Below, piece after piece: positions 25,635 to 34,392 of a stretch of 64,000 nt of DNA. The translations under genes were made by a program, and so were the position numbers. The notes under the pieces were generated by a model that was given only the letters and a program-made list of their open reading frames with translations, was not told the origin of the DNA and did not search any database. Every line of letters begins with the position of its first letter. Positions within the stretch are counted from its first letter, which is position 1. Origin of the DNA: an uncultured Myxococcales bacterium (GTDB lineage Bacteria > Myxococcota_A > Polyangia > Polyangiales > Polyangiaceae); NCBI GenBank assembly GCA_937949945.1, contig CALFEQ010000066.1, positions 26,117 to 90,116 of the forward strand, written 5' to 3'.

Positions 25635-26709
25635 CGTCGCCGCTCGGGCGCACGTCGACCTCCGCGCCCGACGGCATCGTCACGCGCACGCCGGGGCTCG
25701 TCGGCGCCAGCCGAGCGCGCTCGCCCGATTTCGGCGGACGTTCGAGCTTTCCGAGATCGACGGCGGCCCTCCAGATCGCCTCTCCGCGCGTGTCGTAGCG
25801 GAACGCGAGCGCGTGGAAGGGCGAGCCTTCCTCGCCGGACGGCTGCACCATCTGCACGAGGACGAACGTGTCGTCCGTGTCCGCGGCGAGGCTCGCGGGG
25901 GCGATCGCTCCCGCCCGCGAACGCACGCCGAGGTCGCGCCCGAGGCCCCATCGCGGCGCGCCGTTCTCGCCGACGAGCTGCGCGCGCGTCGCTCCGGCGC
26001 TCACGGCCACGACGATCCATCCGCGATTCGGCCAGTAGAGCAGCGATAGCGCCTCGCATCCTTCCAAGGAGAGCACTTGGAAGTCGGCGAACGGCGTTCC
26101 GTCGTCGTCCCAGATGCGCAGCGCGACGGCATTCGTCGGCGGATCGCACGCCGCGAGCGCGACGCGTCCGAGAGGCGCCGGCGCGACCGCGATCGGCCCC
26201 ACCGGCGGCATGATCCCCGCCACCGGCCGCTCCTTCGACCACACGACGCCGTCGTCGCCCGCGACGATCGCGATCGGACGAGCCTCGCTCGTCGGCTTGC
26301 CTGCCTCGCCGACGAGCACCACGCGCCGCCCGAACGCCGTGAGCTCCGCGGCCTGGACGTCGAAGCCCGCATGCGGTCCACCGCCGAAGTGCTTCTCGAG
26401 CGCGCCCTCGAGGCCACGGAGCGCCTCGTCGTCGGCGAAACGCGCGATCCGCGCCCTCCGCGCCTCGACCGGAGCGACCGCCACGAACCTGCGGCTCGCC
26501 GCGGGCCCGCTCGTCGCGGATTCCTCTCCGGCGTCCTCCGGCGCCGTCGACGAGAGCGGTGCGTCCGTGGCGGCGTCCACGGACGCGTCCGCCGCGCTCG
26601 AGCCGCCCTTGCGCGAGCATGCGACGAGCGCGGCGACCATCACGACGGCGCCGCCGAACAGCGCCGCGCGACGCGTCCTTCCGCAGAGGTCCGGGTGCCT
26701 TCGCCTCAC
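25606..26709 (-). CDS. Hypothetical lipoprotein
   Basis: The 367-residue product has a signal peptide ending in ALVACS, a good lipobox, then an Asp/Ala/Ser linker (ADASVDAATDAPLSSTAPED). The body is beta-rich with repeated short W/D-containing strands (GDDGVVWSKERP, RYDTRGEAIWRAAVD), compatible with a beta-propeller of PQQ-like blades, but no blade count is safe. It starts with GTG inside a GTGA overlap with the stop of the upstream LTXXQ protein, so the two lipoproteins are probably made and act together. Confidence 0.75.
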   Translation of the reverse strand: MRRRHPDLCGRTRRAALFGGAVVMVAALVACSRKGGSSAADASVDAATDAPLSSTAPEDAGEESATSGPAASRRFVAVAPVEARRARIARFADDEALRGLEGALEKHFGGGPHAGFDVQAAELTAFGRRVVLVGEAGKPTSEARPIAIVAGDDGVVWSKERPVAGIMPPVGPIAVAPAPLGRVALAACDPPTNAVALRIWDDDGTPFADFQVLSLEGCEALSLLYWPNRGWIVVAVSAGATRAQLVGENGAPRWGLGRDLGVRSRAGAIAPASLAADTDDTFVLVQMVQPSGEEGSPFHALAFRYDTRGEAIWRAAVDLGKLERPPKSGERARLAPTSPGVRVTMPSGAEVDVRPSGDVIRRPRAPR

Positions 26710-27725
26710 TCGTCGTCGTCGTGGTCCTGGCCGTGGCCGTGTCCGTGTCCCTGCCCGTGGCCTCGGTCACGGTCGCGGCCCCCGAGCCGGCGGATGCCCC
26801 GAGCGCCGCCGAGGTCGTCACTCCCTCGCGAGACCTTCTCCGCGAGCTTCTCGCGCTGCTCGGGCGTCAGGATCGGGACGAGCTGGGCGAAGAACTTCGC
26901 CTGCTCGTCGAAGGGGTTCATCGGAGCGCTCGGCTCGGCGACGACGAGCTTCTTCGCGTCGAAGCCGTCCTTCTCGAAGGCGGCGAGGAGCTCGTCGACG
27001 CGCTTCTTGGCGTCCTCGCGCGCCCCATCCCATTTGTCGCCGTCGTCCTTCGGGAGGAACGCCTCGACCTTCTTCTGCTGCTCGGCGTCGAGGCCGAGGT
27101 CCTTGGTGAGTCGCTCGAGCCTCAGGCGTGTGAAGGCGACGCTGGCTCGCCCGCCGTCGGACAGCTTCTCGCCACGCCTCACCCACGAAGAGCGCTTCTC
27201 CTCGTCCTCGCGCACGGACGCGACGATCTTGGCGCGCTGGCTCGCGTCGAGCGCAGCGTGCAGCCGATTCAAGCCGTCGGCCTCGCGCTCCGCGCGCGCC
27301 TTCGCCGCCTTGTCCATCTCCGCCTTCGCGGCGTCGAGCTTCGCCGTGTCGATCTTGCCCGCCTTGATTCCCGCGACGAGCTCCTCCTGCATCGCCTTCA
27401 TGCCGGCGCGCGCGTCTCCCGCAGCCGTCCCGGCGGCCTTCTCGGCCTCGCGGAGGTCCTCGGCGATCTTCTCGTAGGTGACCCTCTGCTCCCGCGTGAG
27501 ATCGAGCGAGGCCGCCGCGCGGAAGATCGCACCCGCCGGGCCGACCGCGCGGATCGGGCGGAGCTTCGCCGCCGCGGACGCCACGCTCGACGCGGGCTCG
27601 GACGGGGCGGCGGACGCCGTCGCGCTCGCGGCTCCTCCACCTCCGCTGCCGCCACATCCGCCGTCGCACGCGAGCGGAAGGCTCGCGATCGCGGCCGCAA
27701 CGAGAACTCCACGCCTCGATGTCAT
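26706..27725 (-). CDS. LTXXQ/Spy-like lipoprotein with His-rich tail
   Basis: The 339-residue protein has a signal peptide with a twin-Arg start (TSRRGVLVA) and LPLACDGG as likely lipidation site. The mature part is helical with several Spy/CpxP-type L-T-x-x-Q elements: LDLTREQRVTYEKIAEDL, LDASQRAKIVASV, LGLDAEQQKKVEAF and LTPEQREKLAEKV. Spy and CpxP are periplasmic chaperones or stress sensors. The last 18 residues are almost only His, Gly, Asp and Gln (HGQGHGHGHGQDHDDDE), a likely metal-binding tail. The gene is the first of a two-gene operon; its stop overlaps the next start by four bases. Confidence 0.8.
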   Translation of the reverse strand: MTSRRGVLVAAAIASLPLACDGGCGGSGGGGAASATASAAPSEPASSVASAAAKLRPIRAVGPAGAIFRAAASLDLTREQRVTYEKIAEDLREAEKAAGTAAGDARAGMKAMQEELVAGIKAGKIDTAKLDAAKAEMDKAAKARAEREADGLNRLHAALDASQRAKIVASVREDEEKRSSWVRRGEKLSDGGRASVAFTRLRLERLTKDLGLDAEQQKKVEAFLPKDDGDKWDGAREDAKKRVDELLAAFEKDGFDAKKLVVAEPSAPMNPFDEQAKFFAQLVPILTPEQREKLAEKVSRGSDDLGGARGIRRLGGRDRDRGHGQGHGHGHGQDHDDDE

Positions 27726-27819
27726 CTGCTCACCTCCGCGCAGGAGGGTCGCACGTGTCCCGCCCGGCGCGACAGCCCCTTTTTCTCACGAGCCGTCGCC
27801 CGGCCCCGACCAGCGGTGA

Positions 27820-28410
27820 TCAGTTGCAGACGTCCTTCACGATCGCGGGCGCGGCCTCCGGCTCCTTCGCGCCGGTGCCCGTGCAGTGCCCCTTCTGCGA
27901 CGGACATCCCTTGCCGAACTCACGGAAGCAAGCGGCGCCCCGCTCGACGTAGCAGCTGTCGCTGACGAAGCGATTGTCCTCGGTGAAGCGGACCTGCCCG
28001 CACTCGAAGAGCGAGTCGTCCTTCGGACCGCCCTCCCAGACGATGTAGTCGCCGCAGATCGTCCCCGTGAAGGACTGGGTCGCCGACTCGGCGCGGATGT
28101 TCGTGCCCGTCTGCGTGATCGTGAACACGTCCTCGGCGTCCTGGATCGGACAGGACGTGAACTCGCGGCACGTCCGCTTGGTGCTCCAGCGGCCGCTCAC
28201 GTCACGCGTCGTCGTGCACTCGCAGCGATCGTTGCCGAGCGACCGCCCCGCACCCGGATGGCTGCAATCCACACCTTCCTGCGAAGGCGTGCCGCCGGAG
28301 GTCGTCGGGAAGAAGCCCGACGAGCTCGAGCTCGACGTGTCGTCGCTGCTGCACGCCCAGACGAAGGTGAACGCGACCACGAAGGCGAAACCTCCGAGAC
28401 CTCGTCTCAT
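27820..28410 (-). CDS. Cys-rich hypothetical lipoprotein
   Basis: The 196-residue protein starts at ATG 28410, with signal peptide ending FVWAC and a Ser-rich linker. The mature domain has about ten Cys residues (CSHPGAG, CECTTTR, CREFTSC, CGDYIVW, CGQVRF, CYVERGAACF, CPSQKGHC, CN at the end), which suggests disulfide bonds in the periplasm or on the surface. A segment EDVFTITQTGTNIRAES followed by FTGTICGDYIVWEGG looks like a lipocalin-type beta sheet. I recognise no named family. It lies 11 bp downstream of the methyltransferase gene on the same strand. Confidence 0.72.
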   Translation of the reverse strand: MRRGLGGFAFVVAFTFVWACSSDDTSSSSSSGFFPTTSGGTPSQEGVDCSHPGAGRSLGNDRCECTTTRDVSGRWSTKRTCREFTSCPIQDAEDVFTITQTGTNIRAESATQSFTGTICGDYIVWEGGPKDDSLFECGQVRFTEDNRFVSDSCYVERGAACFREFGKGCPSQKGHCTGTGAKEPEAAPAIVKDVCN

Positions 28411-28421
28411 GCCGCAGAAGG

Positions 28422-29147
28422 TTACCGCGGCTTGCGCGCGGTGACGATCACGACGCGCTCGTAGGGGCGCGGGCAGATGCCCTCCTGCGCCTCCACACGC
28501 AGCCCGTGCCGCTCGAGCAGCGGGATCACCTCGGGCCAGAGGAACGTGAGGTAGTACATGACGAACGGCGGCCGCCAGAGCGCGTTGCGCACGCGCATGA
28601 TCGCGTTGAACCCGTGGGCCATCCAGAACCACGGATGGGTCGGGCGTGGGCGCCGGCTCGTCGCGAAGACGAAGCGGCCGCCGGGGCGGAGGGCGCGCAC
28701 GATCCCCGCGACGAAGCGATCCTCGTCTCGCTCGAGCACGTGCCCGAACGCGCCCACGCAGGTGACGACGTCGAACGCTCCGTCGAAGTCCCGTGGCAGC
28801 GCGAGCGCATCACCGCGGACGAGCTCCACGCGAGCGTCACCCGGCGCGTCCTCGAGGCGGCGGCGTGCTTCGGCGAGCATGCCGTTGCTGAAGTCGATCC
28901 CGACGACGCGCTCGGTGCAGAGCGGCCGGAGGTGCCGCATGGCCGCGCCCGTCCCGCAGCACACGTCGAGCGCCGCCTCGATCGACCGCGGCGGACCGAT
29001 GACCTCCGCGAGCGCGGAGAGGACGGGCTCCGGCGTGCGGAACGGCGTGTAGTCGAACTTCGGCGCGAGCAGGTCGTAGCCGCGCTCGGTCGACGTGAGC
29101 GCCTGCCTCATCAGCTCGGCGAACGTGGGGCCCTCGGGGTGGAACAC
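28422..29147 (-). CDS. Class I SAM-dependent methyltransferase
   Basis: The 241-residue protein begins with GTG and carries motif I ALDVCCGTGAAMRHL, an acidic GIDFSNGMLAEARRR after strand 2, and DGAFDVVTCVGAFGHV at motif IV, a standard class I fold. The C-terminal part (RPPFVMYYLTFLWPEVIPLL) is longer than in minimal enzymes and may shape the substrate pocket. No family signature tells whether the acceptor is a quinone, lipid or small metabolite. It probably shares a transcript with the Cys-rich lipoprotein 11 bp downstream. Confidence 0.88.
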   Translation of the reverse strand: MFHPEGPTFAELMRQALTSTERGYDLLAPKFDYTPFRTPEPVLSALAEVIGPPRSIEAALDVCCGTGAAMRHLRPLCTERVVGIDFSNGMLAEARRRLEDAPGDARVELVRGDALALPRDFDGAFDVVTCVGAFGHVLERDEDRFVAGIVRALRPGGRFVFATSRRPRPTHPWFWMAHGFNAIMRVRNALWRPPFVMYYLTFLWPEVIPLLERHGLRVEAQEGICPRPYERVVIVTARKPR

Positions 29148-29241
29148 GAGCGAGGCTCACGTTACGTGGAGGTCCGAGCTGCGAGCAAGCATGCCGAGCG
29201 CGGGGGAATCGCCGCGCCTCGCCTTGCTCCACCTCGACCGA

Positions 29242-29868
29242 ATGGCTACTCCTCTCCTCATGGGCCGCGAGCCGAAGGCCGAGCAGGTGTCGTGGGCCTC
29301 GATCAAGGCGGAGCTGAAGCTCCACGGGCGCCTGCTCTTCGGGCTGCTCGGTGTGATGTGGCTCTCCGAGATCGTCGACACGTTCCTCGGCGGCCGCCTC
29401 GACGGGCTCGGCATCCGGCCGCGGATCGCCGACGGCCTCCTCGGGATCCCGCTCGCTCCGTTCCTCCACGGCGGGTTCGCGCATCTCCTCGGCAACACGA
29501 TCCCGTTCCTCGTCCTCGGCTGGCTCGTGCTCCTCCGCGAGACGAGGCACTTCATCGCCGTCTTCGTCGCGACGACGCTCCTCGGAGGCCTCGGCGTCTG
29601 GCTCCTCGGAAGCCCGGGCACGCACATCGGCGCGAGCGGCGTCGTCTTCGGATTGCTCGGTTACCTGCTGCTCGTCGGCTGGTTCGAACGGAGCATCGGG
29701 ACGATCCTCCTCTCGGCGTTCGTCGGCCTCACGTACGGCTGGGCGCTGCTCGGCGTGCTGCCGCTCCAGCGCGGCGTCTCGTGGGAGAGCCACCTCTTCG
29801 GCTTCGTGACGGGCGCCGCGATCGCTTGGCTCTTCGCCAAGCGCCGAGCCGTCGCGACAGGCCGCTGA
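29242..29868 (+). CDS. Rhomboid-family intramembrane serine protease
   Basis: The 208-residue protein has six membrane segments. The catalytic dyad is Ser132 in GASG and His184 in ESHLFGF; HLLGN at 81-85 supplies the oxyanion Asn85. GFAHLLGNTIPFLVLG and THIGASGVVFGLLGYLL match family signatures. Rhomboids cut single-pass membrane proteins inside the bilayer; substrates here are unknown. The ATG at 29242 gives a short cytoplasmic N-terminus of about 28 residues. It diverges from the methyltransferase gene and converges on the ABC transporter gene. Confidence 0.92.
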   Translation: MATPLLMGREPKAEQVSWASIKAELKLHGRLLFGLLGVMWLSEIVDTFLGGRLDGLGIRPRIADGLLGIPLAPFLHGGFAHLLGNTIPFLVLGWLVLLRETRHFIAVFVATTLLGGLGVWLLGSPGTHIGASGVVFGLLGYLLLVGWFERSIGTILLSAFVGLTYGWALLGVLPLQRGVSWESHLFGFVTGAAIAWLFAKRRAVATGR

Positions 29869-29952
29869 CGTTCTCGAACGCGCGGTCGAAGGTCACCGCG
29901 AGCGGTGGGCCCGATGACGCTCGTGCGTGTCCCTCGTGGAGCTCGACGTCCT

Positions 29953-31737
29953 TCACTGCCCGGCCGCCTGCCGGAGCGGATGCACCTTGGGCTCGTCGGC
30001 GCCGAGCTGAGCGTCGTAGAGCGCGCGGTAACGCCCCGAGCGCTGCATGAGCTCCTCGTGCGTGCCTTGCTCGACGAGCCTCCCTCGATCGAGCACGAGG
30101 ATGCGATCGGCCGCGCGCACGGTGGAGAGGCGGTGGGCGATGACGAACACCGTGCGCCCGCGGACGAGCGACTGCATGGCGTCGCGCACGGCGTTCTCGC
30201 TCTCGCTGTCGAGGCTCGACGTCGCCTCGTCGAAGAGGAGGACGGGCGCGTCCTTGAGGATCGCGCGGGCGAGCGAGACGCGCTGGCGCTGGCCGCCGGA
30301 GAGCTTGAGGCCGCGCTCGCCGATGACGGTGTCGAGCCCGTCCGGAAGGGTCCGCACGATCTCGTCGCAGTGCGCCGCGCGGGCAGCGGCCTCGATCTCG
30401 GCACGTGTCGCGCCCGGGCGCGAGAGCGCGATGTTCTCCGCCATCGTCCCGTCGAAGAGGAAGTCGTCTTGCAGCACGACCGCGAGCTTCTTCCGCCAGT
30501 CGCGCAGCCGGATGTCGGCGAGGTCGCGGCCGTCGACGGTGACCCTCCCCGAGGTCGGGCGATAGAACGCCATCAGCAGCGCGAACATCGTGCTCTTGCC
30601 GGCGCCGCTCGGCCCCACGATGGCGGTCGTCGTGCCCGGGGTCGCGCGGAAGGACACGTTGCGAAGGACCGGCACGCCCGGCCGGTACTCGAAGGACACG
30701 TCCTCGAACGCGATGTCGCCGCGCATCTCCCCGAGCGGCCGACGGCGCTCGTCGCCCTCGTCCTCGGGGACGATCGCCTCCACGGCGCGGACGCGATCGA
30801 GATCGGCGAGCGTCTCGGTGAGGCGGGTCGCGATCTCGGGCAGGTCGAGCAGCGGCGCCGCGAACATCAGCGCGAACGCGACGTAGCTGCCGAAGTCGCC
30901 GAGCGAGAGCGAGCCGTCGAGCATCGAGCGGCCGCCCATCACGACGACGATGGCGACGACGCCCGCCGAGACGACGACGGCGATGGCGTTCATCGTCCCG
31001 CGCCGGTTCGTCGTCCGAGACATCACACGGAAGAGCCGGTGCAGCCCCTGCGTGAAGACGAGCTGCTCGCGCCGCTCCGCCGCGTACGCCTTGACGACCC
31101 GGATGCCCGAGAGCGTCTGCGCGAGACGCCCGGCGACGGCGGCGCGGAGCTCGCCGCGCTGGCGGAAGAGCGGGCGCAGCCGCCGATGCGCGAGGTCGAG
31201 CCCGAGCCCCGGCAGCGCGGCGAAACCGAGCGCGACGAGCGTCATCTTCCAGTCGATCCAGAGCAGCGCGACGAACGCCACGAGCGCGGTCACGACGTTG
31301 CTCGTCCAGCGCGCGAGCTGCGCGCCGACGAGGTTCTGCATCGCCGCGGCGTCGTCCATGATGCGCGAGAGGAGCGCTCCGGGCTGCGTGCCGTCGAGCT
31401 CGGAGGCGGGCATGCGCGTGATGCGCGCCATGATCCGCCGCCGCCAGCCGAGCACGACCCACTCGGCCGAGAGCCCGAGGATGCGCTGGAGGCCGAAGGT
31501 CGCGCCTGCCTGTACGGCCGCCGCGAGGAGGACGGCCGCCGCGATCCAGGGCAGCAGCTCCGGACGCCGTTCGGCGACGACCTCGTCGAGCAGCACCTTC
31601 GGAGCGATCGGGACGACGAGCCCTGCGGCACGATCGACGAACAGGAGCGCGAGCCCGGCCGCGAGCTTGCCTCGCTGCGCCCAGACGATCGCCCGTGTCA
31701 GCTCCCACGCGGTCGCGGGCGTGCTCGCCGTCGCCAT
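29953..31737 (-). CDS. ABC exporter, fused membrane and ATPase domains (half transporter)
   Basis: The 594-residue protein has a six-helix type IV exporter domain (residues 20-310) and a C-terminal ATPase. The ATPase shows Walker A GPSGAGKST, Q-loop VVLQDDFLF, signature LSGGQRQR, Walker B VLLFDEATSSLD and the switch His in IAHRLSTV. It should work as a homodimer exporting lipid, peptide or drug. The ATG at 31737 is preferred over one 25 codons upstream because the extra sequence (Arg/Ala-rich) is not family-like. The gene stands alone between convergent rhomboid and divergent hypothetical genes. Confidence 0.94.
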   Translation of the reverse strand: MATASTPATAWELTRAIVWAQRGKLAAGLALLFVDRAAGLVVPIAPKVLLDEVVAERRPELLPWIAAAVLLAAAVQAGATFGLQRILGLSAEWVVLGWRRRIMARITRMPASELDGTQPGALLSRIMDDAAAMQNLVGAQLARWTSNVVTALVAFVALLWIDWKMTLVALGFAALPGLGLDLAHRRLRPLFRQRGELRAAVAGRLAQTLSGIRVVKAYAAERREQLVFTQGLHRLFRVMSRTTNRRGTMNAIAVVVSAGVVAIVVVMGGRSMLDGSLSLGDFGSYVAFALMFAAPLLDLPEIATRLTETLADLDRVRAVEAIVPEDEGDERRRPLGEMRGDIAFEDVSFEYRPGVPVLRNVSFRATPGTTTAIVGPSGAGKSTMFALLMAFYRPTSGRVTVDGRDLADIRLRDWRKKLAVVLQDDFLFDGTMAENIALSRPGATRAEIEAAARAAHCDEIVRTLPDGLDTVIGERGLKLSGGQRQRVSLARAILKDAPVLLFDEATSSLDSESENAVRDAMQSLVRGRTVFVIAHRLSTVRAADRILVLDRGRLVEQGTHEELMQRSGRYRALYDAQLGADEPKVHPLRQAAGQ

Positions 31738-31934
31738 GACAGCGGAGTATCTAGCAACGCACGACGCCCGGCGCGAGCGCCGCTGAGCTCCCCGGGGCCG
31801 CGCGCAGCTCACCGGAGCACGGCATCCCTCGGGAGCGTCGCGCCCGGACGAGCGGCGCGGCCTCGGGCTCAGCCGCCCGACCGCACGACGCTGCCTTTAC
31901 GCGCGACGACCTCCGTGCGAGAGCGACGGTCACG

Positions 31935-33008
31935 ATGAGCGATCCCCTCTCCCTGCCGCCCGCGACGATCGCCGCGCTCCGCGCGCGCCACGTCGCCTTC
32001 CTGGCCGAGCGACTCGTCGACGAGCGTGCGCACGGCGACTTCGTCCGCTCCTTCTCGGCAGGCTACGACCACGTCCTGTCGCAGCCGCTCCGGAAGGTCG
32101 TCGAGCCGAAGCGGATCGTCGACGGGCTCACGCGGGTCCTCACGAACGAGGCGGTGCGTGGCGTCCTCTCGCCGATCGCGCGCGAGATCCACCGCCGCGT
32201 CCTTCTGTCGCTGCGCACGGACGACGCCAAGGTCGGCGACTACGTCCCGTCGGAGGCGCGCAAGGCCATCGACGAGATCGTCGCTCGACCCGACCTGATC
32301 CCCGAGGCGCTGATCCGGAAGATCTTCGAGGTCGAGGTCATCGAAGAGATCATGCGTGACCAGCTCTACGACGCGCTCGTGGAGTTCAACGAGTCGGTCA
32401 ACCCGTTCTTCGCCGAGTGGGGACTGCCCGCGCTCATCAAGCGCTTCATGCCCATCGGCTCGTCGACGGTCCTCGGCGCGATGTCGACCATCCGCGCCGA
32501 GTTCGACAAGCGGCTCGAGCCGGAGATCCGCAAGTTCCTCCTCGGCTTCTCGCGCAAGTCGAAGAACAAGCTCGCCGACTTCCTCGTCTCGAGCGCCGGC
32601 GACCCCAAGATGGTCGCGTTGCGGCAGAGCATCGCCACCTTCGTCTACGAGGAGACGCTCGCGTCCATGACGAAGAACGTCGACGACGACGCGCGCATGA
32701 ACGCGGACGAGGCCGTGGAGGCGATCGTGCTCGAGGCGCTCCGCCGGGATCGCCCGCGAGAGCGCCTCCTCGCCGAGCTCGAGAAGCTCGTCGAGGAGCA
32801 TGGCGACGAGACCGTCGGCCAGTGGCTCGAGCGCATCGGCGTGACGGCCCGCCCCGAGCTCGAGGCCCTCGCGGAGCTGCTCTGGCCGTGGTTCCGGATG
32901 GTGCTCGAGAGCCCGCCGGCCCGCGCCTTCTGGGAGCGGGTCACGTGGGACTTCTACGCGACGCTCGCCCAGACGTCCTCGACGGCCGCGGAACGGGCGG
33001 AGAGCTGA
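31935..33008 (+). CDS. Unrecognised 357-residue helical protein
   Basis: I do not recognise a family. The protein is almost wholly alpha-helical and charged, has no signal peptide or membrane segment, and begins with SDPLSLPPATIAALRARHVA. Repeated amphipathic helices (LSPIAREIHRRVLLSLRTDD, EALIRKIFEVEVIEEIMRDQ, ERLLAELEKLVEEHGDETV) suggest coiled-coil or helical-repeat packing. The codon bias is strong and the ATG follows directly on the divergent ABC promoter region, so the gene is real. A cytoplasmic scaffold or regulator is possible but unsupported. Its end lies 15 bp from the convergent Nudix gene. Confidence 0.8.
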   Translation: MSDPLSLPPATIAALRARHVAFLAERLVDERAHGDFVRSFSAGYDHVLSQPLRKVVEPKRIVDGLTRVLTNEAVRGVLSPIAREIHRRVLLSLRTDDAKVGDYVPSEARKAIDEIVARPDLIPEALIRKIFEVEVIEEIMRDQLYDALVEFNESVNPFFAEWGLPALIKRFMPIGSSTVLGAMSTIRAEFDKRLEPEIRKFLLGFSRKSKNKLADFLVSSAGDPKMVALRQSIATFVYEETLASMTKNVDDDARMNADEAVEAIVLEALRRDRPRERLLAELEKLVEEHGDETVGQWLERIGVTARPELEALAELLWPWFRMVLESPPARAFWERVTWDFYATLAQTSSTAAERAES

Positions 33009-33023
33009 CGACCGCCGCCCGCG

Positions 33024-33524
33024 TCAGCGGCCGCCCGCCTTGCGCGCGAAGAAGTCGCGCAGGACGCGGGTGTGCAGCGGGAACGCGAGCTCGATCGGCT
33101 CCGTGACGACGACGCGCTCGGTCGTCTCGTTCGTCGCCGTGAACGGCGGCAGCGACGAGCCGAGCATCTTCGGCGCGACCCCGAAGACGAGCAGCGTGCC
33201 GTCGGGCGCGCTGTGGACGTCGAACAGCTCGACGCCGTTCGGGTCGGTCACGATCCCCGTCTCCTCCCGCAGCTCCCGCGCGCACGCCTCCCGCCACGCC
33301 TCTCCCTTGTCGATGAAGCCGCCCGGCAGCGCGAGCTGCCCCTTGCGAGGCTCGATCCCGCGGCGGATCGTGAGGACGCCGTCGTCGACCGGCAGCACGA
33401 GCACGGCGACCGGCAGCGGATTGACGTACGTGACGTTCGCGCACGATGCACAGGTCCGCGGGAACGGCGTCCCCGGCTGGAAGGCGTGACCGCAGTACGA
33501 GCAGTGGGAGTTCTTCTCGGCCAT
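33024..33524 (-). CDS. Nudix hydrolase with N-terminal zinc ribbon
   Basis: The 166-residue protein starts MAEKNSHCSYCGHAF, with a second pair CASC 14 residues on, forming a zinc ribbon. The Nudix box follows canonical spacing: GGFIDKGEAWREACARELRE followed by ETG, with the metal-binding REL and EE residues. This layout is seen in NADH pyrophosphatase-like and ADP-ribose-type hydrolases; the substrate is not determined. ATG 33524 places the ribbon at the start, so I prefer it over the upstream in-frame ATG. It is downstream of the NusG-like gene by 84 bp on the same strand. Confidence 0.92.
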   Translation of the reverse strand: MAEKNSHCSYCGHAFQPGTPFPRTCASCANVTYVNPLPVAVLVLPVDDGVLTIRRGIEPRKGQLALPGGFIDKGEAWREACARELREETGIVTDPNGVELFDVHSAPDGTLLVFGVAPKMLGSSLPPFTATNETTERVVVTEPIELAFPLHTRVLRDFFARKAGGR

Positions 33525-33608
33525 CCCTCTGCAGACTAGGGGCGGTGCCTGCTGGCGTCGAGCCCGCCACGGCACGGAGTCGGCGCAACGGGGTCGCGCC
33601 GAAGCCGG

Positions 33609-34121
33609 TCACGTCTGCTTCTCCACCGCCGCCATCTCGAGCTCGATCGGCATCGGGCGACCGAAGAGCATGACTTTGACGCGAAGCCTCTGCTTGCTGT
33701 CGTCGACCTCTTCGACGTCGCCCGTGAAGTCGGCGAAAGGACCTTCGCGGATGCGGACGCGCTCGCCCGGACGGAACGTGACGCGCGGCTGGCGCTCGAG
33801 CACGCCCCTCTCCACCACCCGCCGCATGCTCTCGACTTCGGATGCCGGAACCTCGCCGACGAACGCTTTCACGCGCGGCGTCCCCTCGACGATCCGCCGC
33901 GTGGCCTCGTCGAGCTCGAGCTCGACGAAGACGTAGCCGAGGATCGACAGCGGCGCGGTCGGGACGAAGATGTCGCCGAGCGCGTCCTCGAGCCCGGCGC
34001 TGCGCATCCGCGCGCGGAGCGCGTCGCGGACCTTGGCCTCCGAGCGTGCCTCCACCTGGAGGGCGTACCAACGCTTGCCACGTTCAGGTTCGGTTCGCGG
34101 ATGAGGCGCCTGGAGCGGCAT
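33609..34121 (-). CDS. NusG-family paralogue (NGN plus KOW)
   Basis: The 170-residue protein has an NGN domain (RWYALQVEARSEAKVRDAL, then GLEDALGDIFVPT and GYVFVELELDEATRRIV) and a complete KOW domain (FRPGERVRIREGPFADFTGD, VEEVDDSKQRLRVKV). The NusG family binds RNA polymerase and promotes processive elongation and Rho or ribosome coupling. Housekeeping nusG normally sits in secE-nusG-rplK; this copy does not, and the stretch between the third strand and GYVFVE is shortened by about 15 residues. I infer a specialised paralogue. It may be the fourth gene of a run with the kinase and 57-codon ORF upstream and Nudix downstream. Confidence 0.88.
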   Translation of the reverse strand: MPLQAPHPRTEPERGKRWYALQVEARSEAKVRDALRARMRSAGLEDALGDIFVPTAPLSILGYVFVELELDEATRRIVEGTPRVKAFVGEVPASEVESMRRVVERGVLERQPRVTFRPGERVRIREGPFADFTGDVEEVDDSKQRLRVKVMLFGRPMPIELEMAAVEKQT

Positions 34122-34218
34122 GGCACGATCCGAGGATGCACGTGCCGTGCGTGAGCACGCTCGAGCTCTCTTCGAGCCGCGAGGTCATCCGCGACGTCGG
34201 ACGCGATCGTGGGCGGAG

Positions 34219-34392
34219 CTAGTTCACGTCGAGCACGACGTTGTCGAAGCGCACCCGCCACGCGTCGTTCTGCTCGGTGATGGCACAGTCTCCGAGCTGG
34301 AGCTCGAAGGTCGTCTCCCCGAGCGTCTCGCGATGACCTTCGTAGGGAACACGACACCGTTGGACCTGAAATGGCGTCTCCCGAGCCGTCAT
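34219..34392 (-). CDS. 57-codon ORF coupled to the kinase stop codon
   Basis: The ATG at 34392 overlaps the kinase stop in ATGA. The product starts MTARETPFQVQRCRVPYEGH and ends WRVRFDNVVLDVN. The ending resembles the last beta strands of larger myxobacterial surface proteins, where a terminal FDNVV(L/C)D is common. So it may be either a true small protein or the tail of a decayed lipoprotein gene that has fallen under kinase translation. It has no signal peptide or membrane segment. Codon bias is moderate. Confidence 0.45.
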   Translation of the reverse strand: MTARETPFQVQRCRVPYEGHRETLGETTFELQLGDCAITEQNDAWRVRFDNVVLDVN

